Shown piece by piece: positions 24,607 through 38,597 of a stretch of DNA of 64,000 nt; position 1 is the first letter of the stretch, and every line of letters starts with the position of its first letter. A model generated the notes under the pieces. The model saw only the letters and a list, made by a program, of their open reading frames with translations. It had not been told where the DNA came from and made no database searches. Made by a program: the position numbers and the translations under genes. The stretch comes from Dirofilaria immitis (lineage: Eukaryota > Nematoda > Chromadorea > Rhabditida > Onchocercidae): the NCBI GenBank assembly GCA_024305405.1, contig JAKNDB010000068.1, positions 6,439,501 through 6,503,500 of the forward strand. The letters are read 5' to 3'.

Positions 24607-26224
24607 ATTTATTGGAATTTTAAAATTAACCTGTCGAATAATTATTTATTTTTCGATAAAACCATTATATGAAATTTTAGAAATGGAAAATGTATTACCA
24701 AGCAATTTCGGAAGGCGAAAAATGTTTTGGGACGAAGTTATCAGTTGATTTTTAATTTCACTTTAACATTCATTTACGTACCTTCAACACTGAAAGCGAC
24801 ATTCGCAATATTCATTTTAATCCAATGTTACAATGTTCCATCAATGGTAATAGAACAAAATTTAATCATTGCTTGAGTTTTATGATTTTCAAATTTGGAA
24901 AATCCTCTCACCATATTGTTTTCAAATTAATTTCTTTATCAAAATTCATTTGATTAAAGCCTATAACATTTCCTCGAAAGCATTTTCTCATGATTTTCAA
25001 ATTCTCAGAAATCATTTCTTCGTTAATTTTAAAAGTATAAGTAATTTCAAATGTAAATATGGTGTATCAAATACGTGGGAATGAAATATAAAAATCTTTT
25101 CATATTTCAATTATGTATTTCATACGAATTCGAGAAAAATTTTCATTCATGTATTTTTCGATTTTCTAATTTTCGTAATATGTATTAAATGTGTAGTGAG
25201 AGAATTTGAACATCTTCGGATAAATTGCGAGAGTTTTTGAATGCCAATTTTTTTACTCACAAAGCTCTTGCATGTGACCTCAGCTAAATTATACGCAATA
25301 TATTTCGAATAATCGGAACAATAAGTAAAAATTAAATAAAGTTTCATGGAGATTTAGACAGGAGATGATTCAGTGAATATAATCGCAAATATTATAAATT
25401 TATTCGTCTTAAGCAAGTACAATGCTATTTTGTATTTCTTGGATAAATTCGTAGTTTTTTTCTCGCTGAAAATTATAATTTCATTAAAGTTCAGATTTTA
25501 TGAAATTAAACATTTTAAATAGCAAATTCACTATCAAAGTACATATTATCTGAGCACTGTATAATTTCTTTGCTCGTTTTAATCTATTTTTGGATGCGCA
25601 TTTTATCAATATTAAAATAACAAGTGCTGGTAACAGATAATTTGGCAAACTTCCATTTCGAAATTTCCACCTGCGCATTTAGAGAAGAGACCTAAATTAT
25701 GACACAATTAGTCTATTTCTCTACAAACCCTGCAATCCATGAACCAACATTCCAATTGCTTAATGCAAATTGCAAGCGTGATAATGATGATATTAATGAT
25801 GCAGACAGCATACACAGAATGAAAATAGCATAATACATTGGTGAGTATAAAAGAATACGGTAATTAAACATTTGAAATTAAAATTTACAGTATGAAGAGG
25901 TACACAACTAGTATGTCTAACAATGAAAGGTATAGCCTAAAGTGATACGTATTAAACAACATCAGAGACAATGTATAAAATGTTCGACTCAGTTGGCTAA
26001 AAAGTTTACCAAATACAAATGTATGAAAGCTTATGAGGAAAATAGTGTTTTTCAAATCTTGACAAATAAAAAAGTAGCTAACATAGATGTGATTGCTTTT
26101 GTTCTTGACCTTAAGTTCCAGTAAGTCATAATCTCTCTGGAAAGACAAATTTGATTGATCCAAATATGAGTTGCAAAATGACTTCAAGAAACAGGTTCCT
26201 TGAAGTTCATTTATTTTATAATTT
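24607..26224. other. intergenic, no feature seen
   Basis: 1.6 kb between the weak membrane-protein exons and the Tlde1-like gene. Short open frames occur on both strands but have no coherent splice context or recognisable motif. Confidence 0.5.
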
Positions 26225-27523
26225 TTAAATAGATCTTAGATTGGTCAAATATTCACGATAAGCGGGAAGCAAACGAGTGCCCAACCAGCAGCTATTGAAT
26301 ATACATTTCCTGCATTGATAAACATCGAATTTTTCATTTGTCGTTTTGCGTTCAATTTGTCGAATCAATCGATCAAAACAGCGCTTATCTTTTAGTGTCA
26401 CTGAACCAGGCAAATTTTCACCTGCATGAAGGCCAAAATTTCTGAAAATTAATAAAGCGTCAAACAATTGTAACGTATATAATAGAAGTAAGATTTTTCT
26501 TAAGCCACTGTAACAATCAAATAGATTTTATAATAAAAATCCTAAATTAACGGATAAAAGTAATGAAAGTCATCAAAATATAAATTATCATAAATCCATA
26601 ATGATTCCCATCACACTAGTGAAAAAATCCTTCAAATTTTTCACAGAAATGGCTTTACCCGATGCAGTTTCGTTCTGGAATCATCGTATAGAAATCCCAA
26701 TATCCTGAACCAGAAGCACGTCTACGATACAAGTTAAACCAGGATGTGTCATGTCGAATTTGTAGTGTACCGATGCGATACCAACCAAGTGGCAATTTCA
26801 TATCCAGACCGTCTTCTTCTAGCTCACCTCCAAATGGAACATGCGTTTGGCAGGTGACAGTGCTTCAGAAATTGTATAAAATTTACAAATGATATTAAAT
26901 GAAAATTTTGAAACATGTAAAAATACAAGATTTGTTGCAAAAGTAATAAAATGTGATGAAATTTCAATTTGGCCTTATTTCTGCTTGGTCTCAGCGTATT
27001 TGGTCTATTTCTCAATATGAGCCAAGAGCACTGTTTTCCAAAATTTACATCGCATATTTCATTCCTCCCTATGTTTCGAACAGAATCAAAAAAACGTACC
27101 CACATGTGATTTCGTTTGTATTTCGGTAATATGTACAATAAACATTCCTGGAATTTTGCAACAAAATTCATATTTTGAGAACTTTTAAATTTTGAAAAGT
27201 TTCATTTATACATACCACTTCCAGGATGGTTTCTCGTCGAATTTCTTTGCTGTAAATATTTTTTGGAAATTCGTAATTTTTCCGAAAACCTCCAAACCTT
27301 ACCTTAATTCTAAGCATTACAATAATCTTTTACTATGTAATCATTCTATTTGTTCATTATTAAACTACTACAGCGTGAAATTGGTCGTGAATGAATTAAG
27401 CGGAAGATTGATATCATTTGATTTTATATTAGTATATTGTTCCAAGAAGTAAACTTACTCGGCCCAGGTTCTGAAGTTGATAAACAACGTTATCATGGCT
27501 TTTAACCAAAAGTTTTTGATCAT
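26225..27523 (-). CDS. secreted Tlde1/DUF2778 (L,D-transpeptidase-like) protein, Cys-to-Ser variant
   Basis: Three exons join in perfect phase: 27459-27523, 26659-26862 and 26225-26441, giving 161 residues. Residues 1-21 (MIKNFWLKAMITLFINFRTW..) look like a signal peptide. The mature part starts near DTVTC and has six cysteines (26, 88, 111, 133, 136, 141), as expected for a disulfide-bonded secreted protein. Residues 45-120 follow the order of bacterial Tlde1/DUF2778 domains: a Pro-x-Gly-x-Tyr strand (LPLGWYRIG), an aromatic WFNLYR strand, FYTMIPERN, then NFGLHAGE...GSVTL and a helix CFDRLIRQIE. In Tlde1 the last motif is normally LHxxG...S.GCITL. Here His95 is kept and the nucleophile position is Ser103. 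That suggests a non-catalytic lectin-like or changed role, or a Ser nucleophile. Both introns and the signal peptide argue for a resident nuclear gene. The family assignment is from memory of motif order and is an inference. Confidence 0.75.
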
Positions 27524-29882
27524 TTTGGCTTCTTAATAAAAAAACAGGATGAATAAGATCTTTATAGAAGATCAAACATGATTTATGAAATTTAATTAAT
27601 TTTGCAAATTAACCAATATATTTGCCTTAGTTCATTCATCATTCTGAAAGAAAATAACTTCATGTGATCACCACAAAATGCCATACTTAGGTGGTGCAAT
27701 TCATAATCAAGTAGTTTAGAAATAAGATTAAATAATACTTTTGGAAATCTTAAATTAATAAAAGAAAAAAGAATAAAATGAAAGGAAGGAAAGTATACTA
27801 TAAAATATAATACTTTAATGGACTGAATACTGTGAATCAGATTGAAAAAAAAAGTGATGACAGAGGTAAACCGCATGTGGTACGCTCCAACGGTAAACAG
27901 AGCTAATCGGATTCAATATCACCAATGGATTTGAGATTGAAAATGCGCTTTTTAAAAACTCTATGAAGCAAAGCAATCCCATGCACCACAGCACTACTAT
28001 TAATACGTCGTCCACCACCAATTTCACCAATATGGATGGCTCACTTGAAATTAGAAACCGGTTCAAGGCCGTTATTTGTGAACACTTGCAGGCATCTACT
28101 TGCTGTTTTCTCTATCAGATTTGTCTGCAAATATTGCTGATAATCAAAATCCCGCGGTATATTATTCTCCTGTTTATATAATACACAATTTCTCATCTTG
28201 TTTTCATATTCATTTTAAGACAAAATAAGTAGCATTTCACAACTTGCTGTCATTGAAAAATTGCACATGCCGAGATGCCGGCGAAAATCGAAATATGTAA
28301 TTAGTTGCATATAGATAGAACGTTAAAAGGATATTGAAGTAGATAGTGTGCCATCAGTGTAGTTTAAAAATACGGTCTCCAACAGTTCAGAAGACAATTC
28401 GACGTAACGGGAACAATAATTCAAAGGCACGAGAAACAGAAATGATGATACGAAAAAGAATGGCAGATCCAAAGGAAAGGCATCTCAGTAAGCAATAAGA
28501 TATTTCTGTGTTCGTGTTCTTTGATATTCCTATGTATTGCGCATTTGATTCAGACCTTTGTATAAGCATGATTTGTGTTCATCATTAAATAAGAAATAAT
28601 ATCTGTGAAAAATAAACAATTTATGCCAAATTAATGTAATATAAAAATTGAAAACTTGCTTAACATGAAAAGTTAGCACCGACTTTAAGAAAAATGGAAT
28701 AAAATATTATGTCGAAATATGAAAAATAAAAACATTCAGCTTATTTGCGCCGATGAAATCTACATTTTTGAGCATGAATAATCTTTACATATCAAAAAAA
28801 TTGAAAAATTCTATATTTACACAAAGATCTAGGCTCTTATGATAAGTAACTGGGATGAGATACTTGATATTCTTATATTGATTTTTGAAGCTAGGAAATG
28901 TTTTACGAAATAGTGATTCTTGAAGCCCAGAAATTTTAACAGCTCATATAACTCGTATTATCTTGATGAATATAGAACGAAGATAAAAAGTTGTGCATTA
29001 TACGAGATAGCGAAGCAGAGCATGAGGATAATGATAAAATAGTATTTCAACATACTATGGGATGACGATATGTAAAATTAAAGAAAATATTATGCTGAAA
29101 CATTAGAAAAAATATCCTTCAGACTCGCATGCGCTGATAAATTTTTGAGCGTTTTTTGCCACGAAAACCGAAAAATTCTCAGTTCACGTAAATAAATTGA
29201 ATGGTCATATACCAGTTTCAGTGATGATGATCTGAAACTGAAATGAAAAAGAATTTTGAAAAAAGATTTGCGTAAATCATGGAATATTCCAGCTAGGAGC
29301 ATGAATATTTAAAGCTATCGAAATCATCGAATATTCACTTGAAATAAATTTTCAAGACTACGTACAACAAGGCCACATAACTAAATGCAAAAAGTCATAA
29401 CAAATGAAAAAAAGAAAAAACGTCAATGTACCGAGATCTTAAAAATAATTAAAAATGTCAAAAATGTTTACTGTCAGTGTTATTATAAAAACAGAGTGAA
29501 CAAAAATTTGAAAATAAAAACAACTAATTTAAAAAAAAAAAAACCTCAAAAATTTCTGAGCTGGTGTTGGAAAGACGATGTTCACGGCTAGCAGCGAAAG
29601 AAAAAAGAAGTAACTTCTGATAAATTTCTATCTAGCAGTGAAAAAATTAATAATTCATATCCTTTAAGAACAAAAATTTCGAAATATTTCATCATTTCTT
29701 TAAAAAATTTAAAAAACGGAACAGCGATAGATAAGGTTGCAAAATAATTAAGATTGTATCCGAATATTCAAAAATGAAATGGAAGCTAAAAGAATGAATT
29801 ATCAAGAGCAAGACGAACGATAAAAATATTCAAGGCTTTTTAAGACTTTTCTTAATTAATGCCATTCGCTGATTATGTGCCG
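27524..29882. other. intergenic, no feature seen
   Basis: 2.4 kb between two minus-strand genes. It contains the presumed promoter of the Tlde1-like gene and the 3' region downstream of TAF12. Scattered short frames were examined and none has exon-like boundaries or conserved motifs. Confidence 0.5.
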
Positions 29883-31714
29883 TCATTTCGATATTTTTTG
29901 AATATTCTCCGTACTATCTGACTTTGCTTGAGGTTCGTATTTCGGAAGAGTAGGGCAATTAAAGTATCGCCGTAGAACAAATTCGACATCCTTCGACTCC
30001 AGCACAACAGAACCACGATGGCGGGCAAGCTTACACGACCGGTCAATAACCTAGAACAAAAACAACAAAAACTTAAAACTCCGAAAACTTAGAATTCCCA
30101 GTTTTGGAATTCTTGAAATGCATGAGTGCTAATGTTTCTAAAAAAACCTTTTTCATTCTCAAGGTTTCAAAATCTAAAACATCATGAGTAAAAATATGCG
30201 CATTAAAATTTGAAAAAACCACAAAATTTCCCATTACAAGATACCTGATCAACAAAATCTTCAACAAATTCAGTAAGCATAATTTTCACAGGATCATCAA
30301 GAATTGAGGTAGGATCAATTTGCCGTATGAGATCATCCAACTGTGTAGACCCTAGAATCGATGTTGATACTGGTGTTGCTAAACGATGAGCCTAAAATAT
30401 TATTGAAAAACAGACCATATATATATAGCTTCTTTAATCATTAATATATTCTTTTTATACAAAAATAGACTTAAATTCCTAAAGCAATTAATCAAGCGAA
30501 GCAATACAAAATCAAACAATGAATACCTGCTCAGCAGCAACTTCTGTTTTAATTAAATCAACATTTGATTTTCGTATAATATTAAGCTGCGAAGTTTCCG
30601 CTGCAGCTTCATTTAATTTATTGTGATCTAAACATGAAAAAATTTAGAAATTCTAAGCCTTTCACTTCACCTTTCACGAACTTTTAAGCACCAAAATAAT
30701 GTGAAAAAAGTAAGCAAAAAATTTATTTTTTGTTCCAAATTTCAAAAAATATGTCAAATTCATTTTTGAGAGCATTGTTAATTATTCTCTTCACGAAATC
30801 GAAGATGCATTATTTCTAAAGAAGAATCACAATTTTAAGTAACAAACAGAAAACATTAATGATTACCTATGAATATGACAAATCCTTTTTAAAATACCTT
30901 CTATGTTCTACAAAATGATTATTTTATGTACTACTGGTTTTTTCAAACCAAAACTTTTCAGCGTTCGATAATTAAAATACAAAATAAATATAACAATCGT
31001 TGAATGCAGCAATAAGAGAAGCAAAGCAGTCGCTAATATCTTATTTTCATTGCAATCAAGAAATAATTTAGTACACTAAAATAAATCAATAACTTGATAT
31101 GTTGTTTCATGTTTAAGTGTCACATAACAAATAGCTAAAAGAGAAATATCTGAAAGACATGCGAAACTTCGAAGCTTCTCAAAATTGAAGACAGAAATTA
31201 TGATTCATCAAATTGAAAAATGCACAAATCAACATAATATATTCAAGTGGCTGCGACTGTTATATCCGCTTATTACTGCTATATACACCCAAAAATTGAA
31301 AACGAACCTGACGGGTAACTCGATGAACGTGACATAATATTGTCTGTAAAAGATTGGCGTGGCATCGGCTTTATTGGAAATCGATTTCCTAGTCCCACTG
31401 GTGGTGATGCTACACTTCTTGATGCCGGCTAAATTTTTAGTGAATTTTTCGAAACTAAATTTATGAACCAAATCAAATGTCAAAACTTCCAGCATCCAGA
31501 ATTGAAATTTCTGAAATCTTTAGAACTTTCTTACCACTGTTACGACTGTGATGCGGCGTTGCTTCTGCAGTAATTCGCCTACAGATAAATTAACAAATGC
31601 AGGCGAATTATGAGAAGCAGCCTGTACGGTAATAGGTAAAGCCGACACCACTGCGGCTGCAGGTGTTATTGATGTTGCTGCAGACGTTGTTGGTGTTTCT
31701 TCATTCGACGACAT
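29883..31714 (-). CDS. taf-12: TFIID subunit TAF12 (histone-fold)
   Basis: Exons 31535-31714, 31308-31428, 30527-30627, 30245-30391 and 29883-30050 join in phase to 238 residues. The N-terminal half is low-complexity, rich in Ala, Thr, Ser and Pro. The C-terminal half is the H2B-type histone fold: LDDLIRQIDP (the diagnostic L-hx-D-P turn of TAF12), then MLTEFVEDFVDQVIDRSCKL, ARHRGS and LESKDVEFVLRRYFN. This order matches TAF12 of yeast and animals, which pairs with TAF4 in TFIID and with ADA1 in SAGA. The usual NMWIPGF-like end is replaced by NCPTLPKYEPQ. No frame break is present in this gene. TBP lies 7.7 kb away. Confidence 0.92.
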
Positions 31715-32844
31715 TATTCAGCCAATGAAATGACTTCGTCTCTGAAAATTTTTAATCATTGATAAGTAGCTGCTGCTCGACAAGCTTTGCCTTTTAATTT
31801 CCCCAATTTTCAAAAAAAAATCGTTTTGATACATAAGAAACTACTTTGTTACACGAGAAATTGAAAAATAAGCACCAATAATTCTCCGGTAAATGTAGGA
31901 AAAATAGAAGCAAATATGAATTACGAATGAACGTTAACAATTCTAATGGACAGCAACGGATCTGTTCTTTATTTGTATCTATTCTTTATTTGAAAAGTAA
32001 ATTACGACGGTATTATATTCGAAATTATATTAAGAGATCTTTCAGAAACTCGATCTCGAAAATTATACATCTCAAAAATTCAATGTTTCCAATAATAAAA
32101 AGACATTTGCTTCTCGAATCTGTTACACAAATAAAACGAATTTAATTATGAATTAGATTAGACTTTGTAAATCTTTTGTATATAATCGAGAAAATCAGTA
32201 ATATAAAATCAGTGGAAATTAGAGAAACCATATAATTATCAGTAAATATCGTTTGAATTAAAAAATTTATCCACCAACAGTTGGAGTAGAAAAATATAAC
32301 AATAGCAACAAGAAATGGTCAATATGAATATAACTCCAAAACTTAAAAAATTTTACAAATTCTCGACAGCTGAATAATATCAAGAAAAAGCATAGGCAAG
32401 AATTTAAAAATTTAATGATTATTCAAATTAGAGCATAAATATCCATTAAATGACAAAGAAAAGACGAGAAAAACCGGTTTCAAATAAGATGCTGTCGGAA
32501 AAAAAGTAAATGAACTAAAGTAGAAAAATATAGAAAGGGAAGAATGAAAATATTTTCATTTACTGTTTATATTTGATTTTGTGAAAGGGTGTTTTTTTAG
32601 CATAAAGAAACTTATGTATCTCTGTTATGTATGACGACTGATTTTTCTGTCTCGGTTGCTTAAAAAATAAAGATATCCCACATAATTAACAGAGTTAAAT
32701 ATCCACAAATACTCAAGAAATATGATGGATTTCCTACATCGGAGATTCAGCATTTGACAGCTTGCTTTCTATATCTAGTATTTAAACAGTCATAACTGAT
32801 GAAACAAAACAACAAAATAATTTCAAAACTCCAAATCCTACGGT
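31715..32844. other. intergenic, no feature seen
   Basis: 1.1 kb separates the 3' end of TTC27 from the 5' end of TAF12; both genes are on the minus strand. Nothing beyond AT-rich sequence was recognised. The spacing is too wide for a classical nematode operon. Confidence 0.5.
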
Positions 32845-35800
32845 TTACTTATGCAAAATTTCTCGTGGATACTTCTTGAACGACATTTTTTTGAAGATTT
32901 TAAGAGATCGTTCTTTTCGTAAAGTACCGATGTCACAAATAAGAGGATAAAATGCCTTCACTTTCAATAGAGACTCTTTTAAGCATGCACTCGGAGCTTC
33001 CACGGCATCTATGCCATAAGCCTTTTCAATGGATGCAATAACTGGCCGAACAGTCATTCGAATTTCAGATTTCACCTAAAATTTACTCAACAAGCATTTT
33101 CTTAAGAGTAGAAAAATAAGGCTTCATCCTGTGTAGTTTTATATAAGATTAACAGTGAGTTTGATTGGATTATTAAGCAGCTTTATCATCAGAGTTATCA
33201 ATCAAATAAATTCGCTCAATCAAAATTCTTACCAGAGCTTCTTCAACATTTTTCATTTTCGATAAAACTTTCTTCGAATCTTCCAGTTTCATCATCGCAT
33301 TCAAAACAAAAACACATGAATCAACATCTTTATGCCAATCCTGATAAAAAAAAACGCACCGCTGATACTTGTACACTTGAATCAAAAAATCTAATACGAA
33401 ATGAAGTCATAAATCGCTACAGGAAAAGCGATGTAGAAAATTTACTTGTTTATTATAGCAAGTCCTGAAAACGCGTTCCAACAACTTTACGTAAATTTCG
33501 TGGTCTTTCACGGGTGACTCTGAATTAGGTCGTTTTAGTTCCGCATAACAATGCCAAATCTAAGTGCGAAAAAACTTAGAATTTTATTATCAAAGTATTG
33601 AAAAAGCAACAATTTGTTCCGAATATAAAGCTATTCAGAAACGCTAAAACAACCAAAGAGAAAGAAAGAAAAAGAGTCTTAATGAATAAAACAACAAACT
33701 GTTGGTGAGCAAGTTTGCTGAGAAGTCATTCTACCCAATAATTCACACATCATATCTATTAAGGGTCTCGCAAATCTTTCGTTTTCCTGAAAACAAATCA
33801 TATCAAAAACCTTATATTGTTCTTTCAAATGTATCATTTAAAAATGTGAACAGTAATACCTTTGCGCCATCTTTTCATTGAAAATCTGGTAATTTAATGA
33901 ATTAATAAAATAAACGACAAAAACGACAAAAATAAAAAAATTCTGAGAATGACAACTAACGAAAAAAATGGCATTGACTTCTTGGCTAAAAGCAATATTG
34001 ATCAGTGAGGGCAGATTAAGAAAATACTGCTTTAATGGTCGTAGATTTTAAATTGGCTTTAGAACTTCTAAATCCTGCACCTTGTTTACAACCCACATTT
34101 CAAAATTCAATTGCTAATAAATTACACATGGCATTACTGAATGTGATGATTTCTTTTTGATTACTTTTTTTTCATCTTTCGTTCTATCTAGTTTGTTCAT
34201 CCACTTTTGCTTGTTTGGAAAATCTCGTATTAGATTCTGAGTTATAAGATAATAACTTAAGCAATAGAGTCTCAAAACTCCTCATTTGTAACATGCAATC
34301 AACTTTGCAAATAAAATACTTTACTATAATGATAAAAACAGTAAGAAGCAATAGTAAGTCCTTACTTCTTTTAGAGCAATCAATTTCTGCGTGAGCGCTT
34401 CAATTACGAGATCGTCTTTATAATGTTTATCCAAATCTAATAAAGCGTGAAATGCAGAAATTGCTGATGAAAAATCATGTGTACGTATGCAGAGAAGTAC
34501 ATAATTTTCTCGTAATTTCATGTGTTCGAAATTCAATTTCAGAGCTTCCTAAACAAAAACTAATAAAGTGAGGAAGAAAAAAAGTTACTCTTACTGGAAT
34601 TATTAAAAATATGATACTGAAATAAAAATTTGCAACTTTCAAATAATATTCGGAATGATTTTTTGAATTCACAAATTTTGATTTAAGGAACGTTTTCTAT
34701 GAAGAATTATCGTATCGGCAGAAAAAATTTTAAAAAAATTTTTTGTTTGATTTTGGAACTTGATAAGATTCAAAACAAGACCTGTAAAAGAGCTTTAGCT
34801 CGTTCTGCATTATTTAATCTTTCATATACAGCGGCAAGATTATTCCATGCTTGAAAATGTGCAGGCTCATAACGTACACATTCTCGATAGGCTTTTGCCG
34901 CTTCTTCCCATTTTTCGAGCTTCCATGCACAACAGCCAAAATTGAACCAAGCGGGTGACTTAAATAACTTGACATTAAAATGGATTAACATAAATAATGC
35001 ATTCAAACTTTCTTACTTTCCAACAATAACGCATGAGGTGCAAATAATGGTATAAATAACAAGAACATCAATTAAGATTTATTTGAAAAAAATTTTCCAG
35101 CAAGAAAATCTTATATCAAATAAAAAAATTAAACATACATTGATCGGCTGAAGTTCAAGGCTACGTTTCAAATGTTGGTATGAAATATGATAATGTTTGC
35201 GCTGAAGCATTAGCAATCCTAACGATCGGTGAGCGCGAAACGAACGGCCATTTGAAATCTTAAGTTCAAAAACATTTTATCGAAACTACTTTTCCATTAT
35301 TTATCCCGGAAATTACGGCATTCATTGAAATAATGATGCTCACAATTTTGCAGAAAAAGTGATACGTCTTTTAAACAATAATAGTACTCTTTTTCTTCAA
35401 GAATGTTGCCGAATTGCCAAATCTGAATCCTTAATTTAATGGAAAATAACATTAAATTCACTACCTCAATTGCTTTTTATATGCACTTGGTTCATGAAGT
35501 ATATCGCCTAAAAGACACCAATAAATTGGTTCCTTCCCGTTCTTGGCAAGTAGATCCCGAATTAATCGTTCAGCTTTTCCCAACTGACCAAGTGATTGAT
35601 AACAGTCAATAACATTATCCCAATTTTCTTGTTTTCAAATATTATCAAAGCTTCCTGCAAATATGGTATGGAAGAGAAACTGGAACTGTTTCTTAAAAAA
35701 AAATTTGAAGGTCGAAAAAATATATTCGATTTGTCCACAAATATGTGATCCAATATTTTGGTTGCAACTATTTTCCAACTGCTCAGCCATATCTGTGAAC

Positions 35801-38597
35801 AAGAAAATACGAAAAATATGTCATTATTTTTATTTTTACCATGCATTAATGCAAAAATACTAAACAGTGGTATAGTAGCCCAATAAAAGACAGGCAGAAA
35901 TTCATTCCTAACAGCTTAAAATCAAATGAAGTATAACGACAATTTTAAAATATTCCAGTAAAATGTATAAAAAAACCGCTGTGCATCCGATGGAACGAAG
36001 AATTTCAGCATATACGAGATCGACATACCAAAATGGTTTCATTCCACTTGCTAACAACAATTTCAAACGTCTTCTTAAAGTTTCTTCACTTACCTGTAAA
36101 AATAAATGCAGCTACAGGGATGTATTTTTGGAGTGAAAAAATAATAAAGTTATTTTTAAGTGAAGATATGCAAAGTTTATTTGTTTTTAATCTAGTATTT
36201 TAATCACATTTTCCAAAAGAGGAAGCAAAGTTTTGAATGAAAAATGAAGTTGATAAGAGAAAACGAAAGAAACCTCTTCAATTTCTATACCCTTCATCAA
36301 TTTTGACAGTGACTCCATCTGCATACATGCACGTTCAACGCGGCGCATGCTAATCTTCTCAAATTCTGAACGTTGCAATAAAGCACTAGCCTGCACTGCC
36401 CAATTTTTGCGCTGAGCAATTATCTGTAATAAGTAACCATATTAAAAGTAGACAAAACGAGATAAAAAAATTAGTCGAGTGGATTTGAATCACTTTTAAT
36501 CGCATTGCTTTGAATTTTGTTCTCAACGAACGAATAAAATGTATCCTAATATTCCAAAATGTATAACGAAATCAAAAATAGGAAAAACAAAATACCTCAT
36601 TGAGATAAGAGCAACATTTCTCAATTACTAAGTTCTCAATACTCTGGATTTTCCGTTCAAAAACACCAGAAGCTAGCATACATGCTAAACTTAGGGCGGA
36701 AAGTTTAGTATGACCATTTGAAGTATCTGTTTCAGCAATGCATATATTTTCCAACAATGAGTCATCATGAAGTAAAATATTCGGTGGCAATGTGCTATCC
36801 TTTTCAGATGTGTCATCATCCTCAACGTTATAACCACCTGTAGCCTTAATCATGAAAAAAATTGATCAGAAAAAGAATTAAATTATGTTTCAACATGTAT
36901 AAAAACTGAATAAACAAATACAGGTAATTTTTCATTGAGCAACTAACTGATAAATTTTATTAAAAATTTGACGAGTGATACAAATTTAAAAATTAAATAA
37001 AAATTTAATTCCAGTTGAAATAACCAAACTCAGAATTTCGAAAAAGATGCAACTTACTCGAGCAACAAGTTGAGGTATAAATTTTTCTTGAAATCTAGTA
37101 CGTTTGCCTAACACTCCGATTATTTCGATTTTGAGGCCGGTAATGACTAAAGCGTTTTTTAAACAAATTTCAGCTCTACTGACTTGATTATACAACAGAT
37201 GAGCATACATCCTCTCAAGTAATGCTTCAGTAGCTGCTGTTACGGAAATACAATCAACTTGCACATCTTCCTAAAATCATTTTTTTATTTGCAATTATAA
37301 GCTAACCTCCTACTGAAAATTACAATTTAAATTTTCAATTTTCTAAGAATAAAAACTTTCAGTTTTCCTAAAAAAAAATCAAACGATTTATAATTTAATG
37401 AACGGAAATGATAACACTGTCGAAAAATTCTTTACCAAAGTATTCAGAATCCTTCGGAGTTCACTAGCTGGTTCTTTCAACAAATATTGCCATAGCAATA
37501 TCAAGCGACATGTAAGAGAGCTTTTCATGAAACCATCTTCTAATCGAGAACGACATTCGATTAGTATTGTTTTCGCTAACCATAAGCATAATTTTGAACT
37601 ACAAACAATAAGATTCGATATAAAATACCCTTTTTCAAGTACTTCAGTATTTGAATATTTAAAAAGAATCGCTATGAAAACAACCTAGTACTCACAGATT
37701 AAAACTGAAATATTACAAGACTAGAACTTATTAAAAATAAAATTCAATATTCATTACATCAAAATATAATCATACCGAGCAAATTTATATGGAGAATTGC
37801 AACCAAACGACAAATCTTCATTAATTTCTTCGTCCATTGCATATTCTTCATGAATTGACTTCTCTAAACATAATAAAGTTGGATACGAATTAAATTTCTG
37901 TGTTACTAATAATTAAAATAAATTGGATTTGAAAAATGAAAAATATTAACATAAGTTGATAACAATAATCATTTATCTCAAATTTATAATGACTGTTTTG
38001 TTACATACATTACTTGAGTCCCATCCAATTCATTTAATCAAATTTCTTTTATCCCACTTTATTAATTTGATCAGACTTCTTCACATCACTTCATATCATT
38101 TACTTATGGTTACTTATACAGTATTTATAAAAATTTCACTTCATTGAGATCTTATCAGAACACAACGAGAAAGTTTTTCTTACTGTCTAAGACTCTTATA
38201 TTTGTCATACGTATGTATAGTTTAACATTACGTACAATTAACCCGGTATGAAATATCTGATAGTATGTAGGGCTGCTATTAAGAACTAGAGATACCTTTG
38301 TAAATAATTCAACAGAACTATTACTATTTCCGAACTTTTACACTAATGAATACTTAAATATTTATACATTTTAGAACTCATTAATTTCAATTAATTAATT
38401 TACCAAGTAGATTACTTAGAGAAAGAACATCGAAAGAATATTACCAATAAATCCAGCATAGTTGACCATTGTGAAATAATCCAAGCATTTGTTAGCCACT
38501 GATAACAATGAAGTGTTTGGGAGACAATCTAATTCATGCTTTAACTGAGTTAAATTTTTGATTTCATCAATACATCCATGGTCTCATACTGATCCAT
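32845..38597 (-). CDS. TPR protein, TTC27/Emw1 homologue
   Basis: About a dozen exons, among them 38448-38580, 37780-37865, 37420-37685, 37062-37271, 36597-36845, 36285-36425, 35980-36095, 35466-35655, 35137-35258, 34781-34957, 34366-34550, 33700-33789, 33465-33560, 33232-33345 and 32845-33075. Blocks in the order of human TTC27 are seen: FEKISMRRVERACMQMESLS, LGQLGKAERLIRELL, FRAHRSLGLLMLQRKHYHIS, WFNFGCCAWKLEKWEEAAKA, HFQAWNNLAAVYERLNNAER and a final TVRPVIASIEK region. The central TPRs carry canonical W-LG-Y-A-P positions. TTC27/Emw1 proteins act in cell-wall or secretory homeostasis in yeast and in U5 snRNP assembly in animals. The start at 38597 (MDQYET) needs one missing C near 38580 to join the next exon. 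Two more base drops fall at 35474-35478 and 35632-35635. The gene is head-to-head with TBP, as I recall for T20B12.1 and tbp-1 in C. elegans. Confidence 0.9.

Noticed and set aside
31151..31161. TGAAAGACATG, identical to the first 11 bases of miR-71
   Set aside because: The following bases (CGAAAC) differ from miR-71 and no hairpin partner arm was found nearby; it lies in a TAF12 intron.
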